From Trichaptum fuscoviolaceum (taxonomy: Eukaryota; Basidiomycota; Agaricomycetes; Hymenochaetales; Trichaptaceae), in the NCBI GenBank assembly GCA_910574455.1, contig CAJSYZ010000002.1:397671-461670 (forward strand): a DNA stretch of 64,000 bases, given 5' to 3'. Each line of letters starts with the position of its first letter. Positions within the stretch are counted from its first letter, which is position 1. The notes below the pieces were generated by a model. It searched no databases. It was not told the DNA's origin and saw nothing but the letters and a program-made list of their open reading frames with translations. Both the position numbers and the translations under genes were made by a program. Below are positions 1 to 10,840 of the stretch, one piece after another.

Positions 1-654
1 TGACGAAGTAGGATTCGGCGTCGTGGTACTGGTCCCAATATTTTTCTGAGTACCGAAATCCCGGTGGGACAGCTTCCCATTCGGCCTGGGTCCTGTCGGG
101 CCCCCAGGGGGTCTCGACTTCTTCTGCTATGGCGAGGCGGGGAAGCGGGACCAGGCGTTGCTGGTTGTCACACTGGGGCGGGCAGCGGTTGAGATCGACC
201 ACATCGTTGGTCCAGTCAATGGTTGGGTTATGGTGCCGCAACCAGTCGATCCCCATGATAATATCGTCGTCGCCAATATCCGCGACGGCCATGGTCAATT
301 GTTCTAAGTGTCCCTTCATCTCGACGTTGAGGACTACTTCCTTGGTGATGCGTCCAATCGCGTTCGGGGAATTGTCTGCGTTTCGCAAAAGTATCGGGAT
401 TACCAAGTCCCGGGTCTGGAGTCCGTGTCGCGAAACGTAGCGGGAATTTATGAAAGTTCCCGACGCACCGCTGTCTAACATTACTGTGGCTAAGGCATCC
501 GTCTTTCCGTCGCTAACCTGTACCGGGAACTTCAAATGTCGTCGAAGACGACGGTCTATTGTAGAGATGGTTAAATACAAGGGACCATTATTAAGAGAGT
601 TCTTCGGCCAAAAGGGCGGTTGGGTCGTATAGGGCGCGACTGAGAAATACGACC
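1..654 (-). CDS. pol: Ty3/gypsy Pol polyprotein, partial (retropepsin region)
   Basis: On the minus strand one frame is open from the left edge through the end of gag and back to a stop at 931. It shows an aspartic protease of the retropepsin clan: the catalytic motif LDSGASGTF lies at about 455-478 and the flap/alpha motif IMGIDWL at about 243-262, the usual spacing for gypsy proteases. Reverse transcriptase, RNase H and integrase would follow beyond the left edge. The frame is -1 relative to gag and overlaps its last 270 bp or so, so expression by -1 frameshifting is likely, although I did not find a convincing slippery heptamer. No in-frame stop is seen up to the edge, so the copy may be young. 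The protein is truncated only by the window boundary. Confidence 0.85.
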
Positions 655-1863
655 CTACTGAAAATCCGCTGGGGGCGGGGCTTCGGGATTGTGAACGTTC
701 TTGGCGGCGGGCGTCATGGCGGCGAATGCGTTCTGTAGCACGGACTGCTGCACATTCTGGACGTACTGTTCCGCCATACGTTTGAGCGTTTCTTCGAACG
801 ACTGGAGCGCGGGGGGCGATGGGCTCGACGGGGACGTGGATTTCGTCGCCTTTAGGTTTCGGGATGGCGGTCGCGTTGGGCAATCGCTCACCAAATGGTC
901 TTTCTCTCCGCAGTAGTAGCATAGTCCCTTACTCCTGCGCTCCCGGCGCACCCTGTCAATCTCCATTGCGTTGGGATCCTTCGTCGAGCTTGCGCCCGCA
1001 GTCGGGATCGTACGCGGAGCTGAACTAGTGGTGCCGGGATTGCTTCGGGGCGTAGCCGCTGGCTTTGATACTGGTCCATAGGCGTGTGCGAGCCTTAGCT
1101 TCTCGTCCGTCTCGGAAACCCAGTTGACGTAGGCATCGAATTTCATATCCTTCGCCTCTGTGCTGGCGATGTGCTGGCGAACCTGGTCTTTGAGTCCCTT
1201 CCGGAACATGTCGAGGTAGATGACATCCGTCGTTGCGTCCTTGGGCCACCCGGTGAGGGCTTGGAGGGCACGGAATTGCGACGCAAACTCGGCGACCGTT
1301 CCTGTCTGGCGTAGGCGCATCAGCTTGTCGGCTGCGGCTTTGTCTGCATCGATTTCCCCGTAAGAGGCGCGAAGGGCGGCGAACAGGGCCTCCAGGCTGG
1401 CGGCTTCTGGCGGTGTCGGGATGTCCTGGAGTCGATCTAGAATGGGTCGTGCCCAGTCTTGCGCCGGCCCCCGCAGTAGCATCAGAGCAAATGCGACCTT
1501 GCGGGTTTCGTCTAGTCCCGGATGTTGTCCGAACAGGTAGAGCTTAATCTGGTGAATCCAGTTCTCCAGCTTGGCTCGTTCGCCTTCGAAGGTGTCGGGA
1601 AGCTTCATCTTGAGCCCGGCTCCGCCCCCAGACGGGGAGGCGGGCTGACTCGCGATTTGGGCTTCTAACGCCCGGTTGGCGTGCTTGAGCTGGGCAACTG
1701 TGTTCTGGACCTGATTGTGTTCGTTGACTAGCTTGGAGTAGCGCTTTTCGAGGGTGTCGAGGCGATCAAGGATGGGCTGGAGTTTGTCTTCCTCCATCGA
1801 GGAGCTAGGGGACGGGAAAGCGAAGGTGTCTGCGAGTCCTCCCCATTCCTGGTGGGACGACAT
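655..1863 (-). CDS. gag: Ty3/gypsy Gag with CCHC zinc knuckle
   Basis: A 402-codon ORF starts at the ATG at 1863 and ends in TAG at 655. The N-terminal quarter is a predicted coiled coil (heptad-like region around residues 20-70). A Retrotrans_gag-type capsid domain follows (residues about 95-270, including the typical W-HQIKLYLFG and RGPAQDWA stretches), then a Ser/Thr/Pro-rich linker and a single CCHC knuckle CYYCGEKDHLVSDC (C-X2-C-X4-H-X4-C) near residue 320. This is the standard layout of fungal Ty3/gypsy Gag, which packages element RNA in cytoplasmic virus-like particles. It sits directly downstream of the probable LTR (90 bp gap) and upstream of pol. The ORF is uninterrupted. Confidence 0.9.
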   Translation of the reverse strand: MSSHQEWGGLADTFAFPSPSSSMEEDKLQPILDRLDTLEKRYSKLVNEHNQVQNTVAQLKHANRALEAQIASQPASPSGGGAGLKMKLPDTFEGERAKLENWIHQIKLYLFGQHPGLDETRKVAFALMLLRGPAQDWARPILDRLQDIPTPPEAASLEALFAALRASYGEIDADKAAADKLMRLRQTGTVAEFASQFRALQALTGWPKDATTDVIYLDMFRKGLKDQVRQHIASTEAKDMKFDAYVNWVSETDEKLRLAHAYGPVSKPAATPRSNPGTTSSAPRTIPTAGASSTKDPNAMEIDRVRRERRSKGLCYYCGEKDHLVSDCPTRPPSRNLKATKSTSPSSPSPPALQSFEETLKRMAEQYVQNVQQSVLQNAFAAMTPAAKNVHNPEAPPPADFQ

Positions 1864-1952
1864 CGCGGGTCGGCGGTACGGGTGCGGGGGTAGAAGTAAA
1901 GAGCGTGAGGGTGTCGAGTCCGAGCGGCGGTGAGCCAGGACTTTTGACCTAA

Positions 1953-2770
1953 TGTTACGACCGTCGGGAATTGTAGCGGGAAACAGTTTCGGGAAACTGG
2001 AATTCGCGACAAGAACCCGCGTTCGGGAATCTGGATTCGCGACTGGGAACGAGCGTGGGAATTCAGGCGGGAGACGCGCGGGATTCTATCCAGGCGCGTC
2101 GCGGGATTCTCAAGGCCAGCTAGGACTCTTCACTGCTTTGAACGTCAAGTGAGCGGATCCCTAAGGAAGCACTCCACAAGTAAGTATTGCGCAACTAACT
2201 ACACAGGAGAAAAGAGAGAGATCGCACCTAAGGAAGCACTCCACAAGAGGTCAAAAGTGGGGTGCTCCTTACGATGCCTACAGCTATTTATCTACTTCGT
2301 AAAGACTGTATAGTTAATCTACGCTAAGTGTCCTTGCGCAATGCGCACCTATCTACTACAAACGATACATGCTACGACCACACTGCTAGGCATGTCTATC
2401 CCGTCTCTCCAGATGGCTACGGCCTGTCCGTGGACGTCAGCGTCCGGTCCGGGGCCGCGACTAGCCAGACTAGGTATGCCAGACTGTTGCAGGTCGTCAC
2501 CTTGAGGTACTAACGGATTAATGAGCGTATGTTGATAAGTGAATGTACGTGTGCCGTGGCGGGTCGTCGTAAATGAGTGTGTGTATGCGTGCATGGTTGC
2601 CGGGACGGTGGTGCGGGATAAGTCACGTGAGCATGGGATCGTGCGGTTCGGGAATGAGGTTTCGCGCGGGGAATCCAATGGCGGGATTCTCCCCGCGGGT
2701 TTGTCTGCTCATGTCGGGATCCTTGGCGGGAAAGTGCGGGAAATGAGAAAAGGAGCCCGGGATCTCGACA
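1953..2770 (-). repeat. Probable 5' LTR of the gypsy element
   Basis: The sequence between gag and the repeats to the right starts on the + strand with TGTTACGACC (1953) and may end with ATCTCGACA at 2770. On the minus strand this would be a TG...CA LTR of about 818 bp ending 90 bp before the gag start. It contains a duplicated 18-mer, AAGGAAGCACTCCACAAG, at about 2163 and 2229. The inner end is reasonably placed. The outer end is a guess because the second LTR lies outside the window and no target duplication can be checked. No convincing tRNA primer-binding site was recognised next to the inner end. Confidence 0.4.
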
Positions 2771-2780
2771 CGTACAGCCG

Positions 2781-2875
2781 AACGGTAATGGCGCGGAAGT
2801 GCGCGTTAAAATCGACGGTAGTGCGCGGTAAAGTCGGCGGTAATGGCGCGGAACTGCATGTTAATTTTGTACAGT
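2781..2875. repeat. GCGCGGTAA-type degenerate repeat, left block
   Basis: This is an imperfect array of units resembling GCGCGGTAA, GGCGCGGAAGTGCGCG and AAAATCGACGG. The same vocabulary, in the same order, reappears at 3430-3545 on the other side of the foldback element. Confidence 0.7.
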
Positions 2876-2955
2876 CCTGAGTGATACCTGTAGATATGTA
2901 GAAACTGTGCAGCTCCATATCATTGTATTCAGTCTCTAATTAACTCCTGCATTTA

Positions 2956-3334
2956 CAGGACAATACTCAAAGTGTTCCGGAGTTTTAGTCTTTTTTTTGT
3001 TTTCTCCATTATTCATAAAATATCAGGTGTGTACAAGAGTTATATACATACATAGAACGGTCTAAATTATTAGTTTCTGTCGATATGAGCTTCATTATTT
3101 AAAACAGAGAATTGACGGAGTTATTGGTGCTCAAACTTCCAGTTAGTTTCCACGTTCGGACATCAATAACTCTGTCAATTCTCTGCTTTAAATCTTGAAA
3201 CTTATATAGACAGAAACTACTATTCAAGATCTTTCCATGCATATTCTTAACTTCTGTACGCGTCAGTTAGTTGTTGAGTTATGGAGAAAACAAGACAAAA
3301 GTCTAAAACATCGGAACACTATTTTGAGTCACTG
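2956..3334. mobile_element. Foldback MITE, Tc1/mariner-type ends (TA target)
   Basis: This 379-bp element is almost entirely one imperfect palindrome centred at 3145. The inner arms at 3105-3126 and 3164-3185 pair with a single mismatch around a 37-nt loop (3127-3163), and homology continues outward to both ends. It begins CAGGACAATACTC and ends in the complement of CAGTGACTCAAAA, and it is flanked by TA on both sides (2954-2955 and 3335-3336). CAG...CTG ends with a TA duplication are typical of Tc1/mariner-derived MITEs. It has no coding capacity. A transcript would form a long hairpin. Confidence 0.8.
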
Positions 3335-3429
3335 TACTACTAGTAGTATAACCACAATTGTATTTTGTTTGCTATAAACCATTTGATTGCACTATCTAAT
3401 GCTTCACTTCCACAAAGTAGTCTAAGATA

Positions 3430-3545
3430 GCTGCGCGGTAATGTGGAAGCCACTGCGCGGTAATGGCGCTGAAGTGCGCGGTAAAATCGACGGAACTGCA
3501 TGGTAATTCCCGCGGTACTGCGCGGTACTGCGCGGTAGCACGGTA
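3430..3545. repeat. GCGCGGTAA-type degenerate repeat, right block
   Basis: This is the continuation of the 2781-2875 array, with repeated GCGCGGTAATG, GAAGTGCGCGGTAAAATCGACGG and GCGGTACTGCGCGGTA units. The foldback element appears to have inserted into or beside this array. Confidence 0.65.
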
Positions 3546-3584
3546 ATCTGTATGTTAAAATCTAGTTGCCCCTCGTACATGCTA

Positions 3585-4570
3585 CCACAACGGTTGCATA
3601 CTACAGCGGCACTCGCATCACATGGCAAGGGAGGCGTTCGCGTGTATATATAAAGAGCTGTTTTACTTCTTTATCCGAATATCTGATCACCTTCATTTAG
3701 CTACTGTCCCCTAGTTGTTTCCGACTGGATGCCTAGTCTCTTTCGCAAGCCGCCAGAATTGGATCTCGCACACGTTACTTCTGATCTTTGGGGCTTGTGA
3801 GTATCTGAGATTTTTAGAATGTCTCCCCAGAATATTTGCTCTTACTTTTCTAATTGTGATGCGAAAGTGATGATTGCGATGATCTCAGCTAGGGCCTTAC
3901 TCCTTGGTGAGTAAAGCTCGCCAGTGGTGCTACAATTGCATAAATGAAAACACATCCAAAAGCCTCGCACGGATACTCTAAGATATTGGGTTCGATGGTT
4001 AAAGATGGCTCGTTTGCTTTGCTGATTTCTAATCGTCTTAATATTCACCCACCGGTTAGACTTGCAGGAGTGTTCTACTATGTTTGTCTATTCAGTAAGC
4101 CATCATCGGGACTTAAGAGAGACCTAAGCCTCTATCCTTACACGCTCTCCCTGAGTAGGTGCGGTCGTGGGCAACCTAATTCTCTTGCTAAATGCATCTG
4201 TAAGTGGATTTTCGCTCCTAATTAATATGTCCCATATTGACGGTCCACTATCCGAGGATCAATAACTTTCTTTTACTGTAAGGCTACACACAATTCACTC
4301 CAGACCATGACTTGACTTCCAATGTTTTTTTGATATTTTAAAGTCTTCTGGCCGTGCTTCATAGCATCTTGTGCCCCTGCCTGCTCTTTCGGATCCAATA
4401 TGTGAACAACGATCTCTCTGTGCAATGGCCAGCTCCATCTTATTGTCAGATGCTGATGATACCAATTGGAAACAGGTCTTCACGAGGACAGAGTGGTGGA
4501 TTGCAATAGACTTATCTCTGCACAACGGGTTTCTGAAATGCTCTTTGACGTTGTTTTTCTGATAAAATAA
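3585..4570 (+). pseudogene. 5'-truncated DUF6533 membrane-protein gene
   Basis: This stretch is collinear with 40230-41180, the 3' half of the intact DUF6533 gene at 39321. Shared marks include the GCATACTACAGC exon, the CTACTGTCCC exon, and the C-terminal HS(V/I)LC-RLLFR-type exon near 4360-4470. The 5' half, including the DUF6533 domain itself, is missing. Homology starts abruptly at about 3585 next to the GCGCGGTAA repeats. The last exon reads GTGCTTCAT where the paralogues have ATGCTTCAC/T, and its register is disturbed. I regard it as dead. The 3' junction near 4590 is discussed as a finding. Confidence 0.75.
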
Positions 4571-4999
4571 TTGTCCCTGTTGAGGAATGACGATCCAGTC
4601 AAATTATTGGAAAGCAGCGGCTCAAATATGACATCAGCCAAATATACAATGTCAGTTGATCTGACCGCTTCATTAATGTGATTTTCTTTTAATAAGTTGT
4701 TTTCATTCATTTCATGTACAGTACAATTTGATTAGCTTTGACATTTTTATCCCAATCTGAAGTCTGTAACTACCACAGTCATTTTTATATCATTGCTGCC
4801 TTAGGGATGATGAAATCTCGTTTCTGCGGCGATATCAATGGATCAATTAGCCCGATGTGGTGACTTAAAGTAACTCAAAATAGCTCATGATGTAAGGCCT
4901 CATAAAGTAAAAAGCTTGCATTAATGTAGTGAATTGGCAGAAGTATCACTATCTTGAACAGGCAATAGAACGAACTATAGGTGTTCTATTTGACGAAAT
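4571..4999. other. Spacer paralogous to 43890-46090, with an empty insertion site
   Basis: The sequence is noncoding and about 85-90% similar by eye to the region downstream of the DUF6533 gene at 42116. It contains TTTTTATATCATTGCTGCC with TA at 4786-4787, which is the uninterrupted version of the site occupied by the element at 44079-45885. No gene is seen here. Confidence 0.8.
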
Positions 5000-5170
5000 C
5001 TGGAATGCTCGATATCTTTGGAGACAGATATCCGCAAGGTAGTAGAAGTTGACGTTTGTGATATTGATAGTCCGTATCTCGAGGAAGCGAAGCGTGAGCT
5101 CGTAGACGTTTCCCTCGCGTGGTCTCCATATTGTTCCTGGAGCCAAAACAGCAGTCGTTCAAGGAAATTG
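5000..5170 (-). pseudogene. C-terminal scrap of a minus-strand DUF6533 gene
   Basis: This is the counterpart of 46107-46270, the last exon of the minus-strand DUF6533 gene. The two share the run of codons around GAGCTCGTAGACGTTTCCCT and the surrounding sequence. Only the terminal exon is left. Homology stops at about 5166, where an unrelated 100-bp stretch leads into the MFS pseudogene. Confidence 0.65.
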
Positions 5171-5559
5171 GGGATGGTAAATCTTTACGGCCATCCAGAC
5201 ATACAGTAGCTATTGTATTCGCTATTGAAAAGACCGGAAGGTTGCTTCCTCCCACGTTGAGTTAATTTAATTAGGGCTTGCGGCGCGTTTTCTTGTTGAA
5301 TAATCTATTGTCTTTTTTCAATGTGCCGAGTGTGTGGTGCGGTGCCAGGGCAATACGTACATAAAGTTTCTGTGTCAAGGGATGCAATGCGGTGCGTAGG
5401 GAAAAGCAAAGCAGGTTTGGAAGAAACAGAGGAATGTGTAAGAATCGTGAGGAAAGGCCGTGCGGGACGTGATTTATTGGATGCAAGTCGAGAAGCGTAA
5501 CCAAGCAGCATAAGAAGCTAGAGGACACAAAAGAAGCCCATAAAACCAAGTAGAACCCC

Positions 5560-7553
5560 TCAAATCCCCTCCAGCGCTCCCGCGACCGCGTCCGCGTACG
5601 CCTCGACCTCCTCCCTCGCCCACGGCCGCTCCGGCAAGCGGCACCCCATGTCCAGCGTCCCCGCCACCATTAGCAGCCATCAGCACATACACGCTCCATC
5701 CCTGCAGCACCCCGTGGCCCTCCGCAGACTTGCAGAAAACAACGAGCTCACGAGCGCCGGCCCCACGCAGCCCGAGACCGTTCACGGCCCCCAGCGAGCG
5801 ACGAGGAGAGGAGGCGGTAATGTTGATGAAGGACGAGCTGAAGGAGATGTTGAGGAGGAGGGCGAGCGCGAGATGGGTGAGCAGCAGGAGGGGGGTGAGG
5901 AGGGTGAGGAGGGTGAGGAGGGTGAGGAGTGTGGGGTTGGGTGCTGTGATGAGAGGAGAAGGGGAAGAGGGCAGCTCAACGACCCCCGCCGTCACCAGCA
6001 TACTTTCCTGCAGCCCAACAACAACGCTCATCGCAGGGAGCAGCGCAAAGATCGGGCCCGCGCTCGCGATGCCCAGAAGGAACACGCCGCGCACGCCCCA
6101 GCGGCGACACATGCGTGGGAACAGCGCGGCCTGGAACACGCCGTTGGCCGCGCCCAATAGGGCGAGCCACGCACCAATGTGGTGCGGCGCGAGCGCGAGC
6201 CCGCCGAGTGCGGGGGGCGTGGCGTAGAAGACGGGCTGGAGCGCGCGGTACGCGATGTCGAGGAGCGAGAGGAGCGTGTAGCAGGAGGCGGCGAGGAGCG
6301 TGCGCGGGGTGAGGATTGAGAGGAGTGAGGGTGCTCGGGATGCCGGGGAAGGAGAGGGGGAGGGAAGGAGAGGGGGAGGGAAGGAGGAGGGGGGAGGTAC
6401 CTGATCCTTTTGGTGAGGGGGAGTTATTGGATTTGGTCTTGGATTTTTGTTTGCGTGTAAGGGGGGGAGGGTAGGGGGATGTTCTGCGGATTCGTCTGGA
6501 TTTAGATGAAAGTCAAGTTTAGCTAGTTATCTTTATGAGTGATAAAGGCGAATACGAACTTCTTTTAGGTATACGTAGGTGATGACCCAGTAGATGGGCG
6601 TGATTGTTGCGGGTATGGCACAGGGATGGAAGTATGGGTAGGTGCGGAGGAATTCGTTGTTCCCAAATATAGAGAAGCGCTCGACAGTATGCGAGAGTGC
6701 GCCTACGATGAGCGGCCTTTATTGCATTGAAATTTATTGTCAAATCTTTGTCTCTTCGTCTGAAGTTGGGATTAAAGCAATAAAACGCACCCAATAGTCG
6801 CGCCCGTGCTCCACGGCAGGGGCTGCCACGCAAAAGCCCGCGGAACATTCGTCTCGTCAGTAATCTCGCCCATGATGCCCTTGATGACGCCGATGTTGCC
6901 GCTGTGCGCACCGTTCAGGCTGCGGCTCGCGACGAGGCCGACGAAGGTGCGCGAGAGCCCGAAGCAGTACATGAAGAGCCCGAGCCCGAGGAGGCCCGTG
7001 AGGATGACGGGCTTGCGCCCAAGTGTGTCGGAGAGCCGTGACCAGTGCAGCACGGTGAGGCCCTCCGCGAAGAAAAATATGGATTGCTAAAATAACAAGT
7101 GGATGAGTGAGGAGGTGGAAGGTGGTGAGAGGGAGGGAGGACTGACCATCATCCAAATATAATACCCGACCTTCGTCTCGTCTCCATTTGTGACACCCAG
7201 CTCTCGAATCAACTGCAAGTTAAATAAAACGTATCAGAGCTGAAGGCTGATAAGTTACAGACAAACTAAGACTGACCTGTGGCACGAAGGGGTAGATGAC
7301 CAGCGAGGTCAAGTGGCTCAGCGAGCTGGAGGAACAGCACGAGCGAGAACTGCGGCCAGTCGAGTGGTGTCTCTCTTTTCGCATCGGGTGCCGACTCGAG
7401 CTCACTGTCTGTGGCAATCATTGACGATGAAGAAGAAGCAATTGAGTCGTAACGTTCATGTTCGATTTCGTCGTGTTCATGTGCTAAAAACAAAGGCGTC
7501 TCCTCATCGGCGTGTGCACGCCTTCGCGATGTCGACGACTCTGCGTGAGCCAT
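5560..7553 (-). pseudogene. Broken MFS transporter (paralogue of the gene at 32830-34826)
   Basis: The same five exons as the intact copy can be followed from ATG 7553 to TGA 5560: the acidic/Ser-rich N-terminus, the L-REL(G)VTNGDE exon, the HWSRLSDTLGRKPV exon (MFS signature), the NNEFLRTYPYF exon and the long C-terminal exon with MCRRWGVRGVF. It is damaged. One extra T after the codons for AEPL (near 7310) shifts the frame. A glycine in the GYYVGMM exon has become W. The stretch after GAVNGL has lost sequence and frame, near 5760. An in-frame (GAGGGT)n-like microsatellite at 5890-5930 codes for repeated LTL. In life it would be a 12-TM major facilitator of the ZIF-like family. Confidence 0.85.
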
Positions 7554-7629
7554 CCTCTGCTCGCGGTGCGGTGGGATGGTCGAGATAGAGATACAGGATA
7601 ACGCGGAGGGTGAGCGGCGGATAGTCATT

Positions 7630-10600
7630 GCGCGCGGGCTTATGAACGCAAAATTTGCGTCCGCAAAGTAAAGTAAAGGCCATTACATTGCGCCTTTAGA
7701 CGATGGGGGGAGATTTGTCGTACTTGACTCATGACAGACCTTCTGTGCGGAATGTAGAGCCAATGTAATGATATAACGATATGAACACGACCGGAGTTCT
7801 TGATTTAATGACTGAGGCAAAGACGTTTCCCGAAGGTTCGTGGACAGGATACGGACCCACATATACCAGAATGGTAACCTTCCAGTGAGCCTGTCGGCCG
7901 AATGCTTTCCGTCGTTTCGGGCGCCGCGCTAAACCTGATGCACTTCGGATATACCTTGCCGGGTATTTGTACCCAATCGGATTCGAACTTGCGCCCTACA
8001 TCGTGACAATTTCGGCCGGGACTCTTTACGAACATAAGCACCTCAATTCCGGGATGCAGGAAAAGAGAGTTGGTGACTCACTGCGATGCCGCCCCATCGC
8101 TATCGCTATCATACGCGATAACCATTGGCCTTGCTCCAGAATTCCGAAGCATCGGAAGCTTTCACTCTTATTATTCTGATGAGTAGCGGAATTGGTGGAT
8201 GGCGTGGCAGGCGTGCACTCTGTTGCGACTGATTGGTCCATGGTGTGAGAGAATCGAAATCAGCCACCGTGTCTTCTATCTCGCCAACCATGACCTGGAT
8301 TTCGCAGTTGTAAGCGAACATGTAATGAGAAGTATCCCGCGTACGCTGTAATCGATCTTCAAGCTTCTAAGTATTAAAACTATTTGTGAAAGCATGGCCG
8401 GAAATAACGGTAGTGATCTACTACTTGTAAACACTATATCTTAGTTCATTATCTACAAGATAACATGAGACACATCACTGTCGGTAGTCTCAGCACTCAC
8501 GACAGCATACGATGTAGTGCGTAAACAAGGCAGGCCCGTTCCCGCGTGGCCAACAACAGTCAGTTTGGACTCGGACGACCCGCAGTCCGGATCGGAGTTT
8601 GAATCAGCATGCCAGTGTCTCCCATGGACGTGGACGTGTGTCTATCTTTTCCTCCTCTCTCCTTCAGTTACCATCGCGCACTCATCAGTCTGAAATACGC
8701 ATCTCCCCTCAATCGACCTCTCTGGAACATCTGCGCTTTGAGGTCAAGCTACGCTACGTGCTTCTGCTTCTGCTTCTACGTCTTCACCTTCTCTTCTCTT
8801 CTCTTCTTGTATCGTCTCGTCGGCTAGCTTGACTGTTTCCTATCTAGTCGCTTGTGGGTCGTGCGACTAGAATGGAAAAATCACTTCGGAGTAAATCTAG
8901 CGCGGAGGATCAGGGGGTGGAGGAGGGGAGCTGGAAAGGTCATGATCGTTGCGGGGCGGGTATGTGGGGGTTGCGGTAGAGGCTGAATGATCTGAACGGA
9001 CGCCATCTTCGCCAGTGCTTAGACGGTGTGTTGCCCATTAGCATTACCTACCATTGCAGCGGCCGGATCTGAGACTCATCGTACGGCCTCTCTGCAACTA
9101 CTGCAATCGCATCTGCATCTATGTATGACCTCTATCTGCTTTCCGCCGCCGGCGTACGAAGCGGAATCCTCCATGTGCCCTGGATGAGGATGCTTCGCTT
9201 TTCTTGACATCCCCAAGTTGTTTCATCTTGTCGTCGTTTCATCGTTTCATCCAAGCCATTGTCATCCTATCCCAGTCTATCGTAAATCACCATCTGCCCA
9301 TGCCCAATCTACACAACAACTTCTTCACCGCTGACCGCTCGGTAACCGGTGTCGGGTTATCTGCTGCGCGATGCACCCTACCGCCCGCCGTACAAGGACA
9401 TGACACTATCTTTTTTTTGTATCCAAGTATAATGGGGCGAGACAGTGTATAGCGAAAGTAGTAAACCGTTGCGCGGATTTGCCCATGCGCATTCAAGTCT
9501 GCGTCGCATTTTCTGCCTTTTTTTCTATCTTCCTTCCTTCGTCTAGCAGAGAACAAGAGGTGTAAGATATTGACAGGGTTTGAGGCACCTCACGTTGGTG
9601 CGCCTATGACATTATCTGCACATCAAGAACGTTGTCATGGTCTGGGTCTAGCGGCAATACAGCACGGCGAAAGCTATTTTCTTTCGTAAAAAAGGAGCTC
9701 TCTCGAGTAGGAGCCGCAGTTGTCGTGGTGCAGCTCGTCCCTTGAGCTCTTCACCGTGTAGGATAACTTGTGCATATACTTAATGACCTGCTCTTCGTCT
9801 CATTCCTCTCTGATTCTGTCTTCTCAAAACATTCTTTGAGCGGAGAAAAGATGGCAAGATACAGTGTGTAAATATCTGTGATGGCAGGCCCAGGAGTACG
9901 AGCACCCGGAATCCAGATTTGACCTATGCCTCGGCTCTCCGAGTCATCATGCAGTTTTACGCTATTTCCGTAAATCATGCTGATCTCGCAATGCCACCTT
10001 CATCGCCCTTGGCCCATACTAGTATGTATGTATGTACCACGCACCATGGTGAGACGACTCCGGCTCGGACACAGAGTTGTTCGTTCTATATTGTCCCCAG
10101 TTTTATTACCTGGAGCTACAGACATATTGTCTGCGCAACGTACGCCAGAACTCCCGCTCTCTTGTTTCTCAATGGCATGACTCCATAATTTATCACCTGC
10201 TTATCGAAAGACCTTATGTGCCATCATTCTCTCCATCCATTCCTCCGAGTCTAGAACTGTGGTCATAACTCATGGCTTGTGTGATATAGCAACACTATAT
10301 ACGCATCTGATGAATAACGATGGCGCCAGAGTATCATTAGGAGGCTTGGCGCCTCCATTATCGAAACCTACTGTAGTGCTTATTGGCATCTTGGGCTGGT
10401 GTTCCGCAATTCAATATTCAGGGAAACGAAAGACGGTCCAATCAAGACACCTTATTAACGGTTCCGGATACATGCGCATAAGCTTCCGCTTGCTAAATTT
10501 CTGTAACTGCAATTGCAGATCTTGGCATTGTCGAAAATGCCTGTTTCACACATTGTATTTCCTGAGACTACATTCTGTCTCCGGAATCAAGTCATCGTTG

Positions 10601-10840
10601 CTTCACTTGCACTTGTAGTCTGTATGCATCCAGTTCACAACATCAGGGCTCTGCACTACTGCCGGCAGGGACGCGTCTACGCGGTACTTTACCAGCACGT
10701 GCCCATCGCGTGACTGGCATGCGGCCACACTACCACTAGCAGCCCACTGGCGGAGACTTCATTTCAACCTCCATGAAGAGGTTGGAGAGCACATTTCAGT
10801 GGGACCAAAACTTCGGACTTCATCTGAATCAATCGCCAAA
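7630..10840. other. Gene-free region, upstream flank of MFS pseudogene
   Basis: I see no convincing gene. Most of 7640-9990 is a diverged copy of 34850-38040. Shared landmarks are the GTCTTCTC(A/G)AAACA stretch at 9822 and 37921, and the GGTGCGCCT stretches at about 9598 and 37628. It includes a thymidine run with a TATA-like GTATAATGG at 9428. Confidence 0.6.

Noticed and set aside
129..632. Plus-strand ORFs over the left edge
   Set aside because: They are the antisense of the retropepsin coding region.
5648..6312. Plus-strand Glu/Gly- and Arg-rich ORFs
   Set aside because: They are antisense shadows of the GC-rich last exon of the MFS pseudogene, including its microsatellite.
7960..8000. 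Minus-strand GTTCGAATCC suggestive of a tRNA
   Set aside because: No complementary arms are present, and the paralogous region at 35150 lacks the motif.
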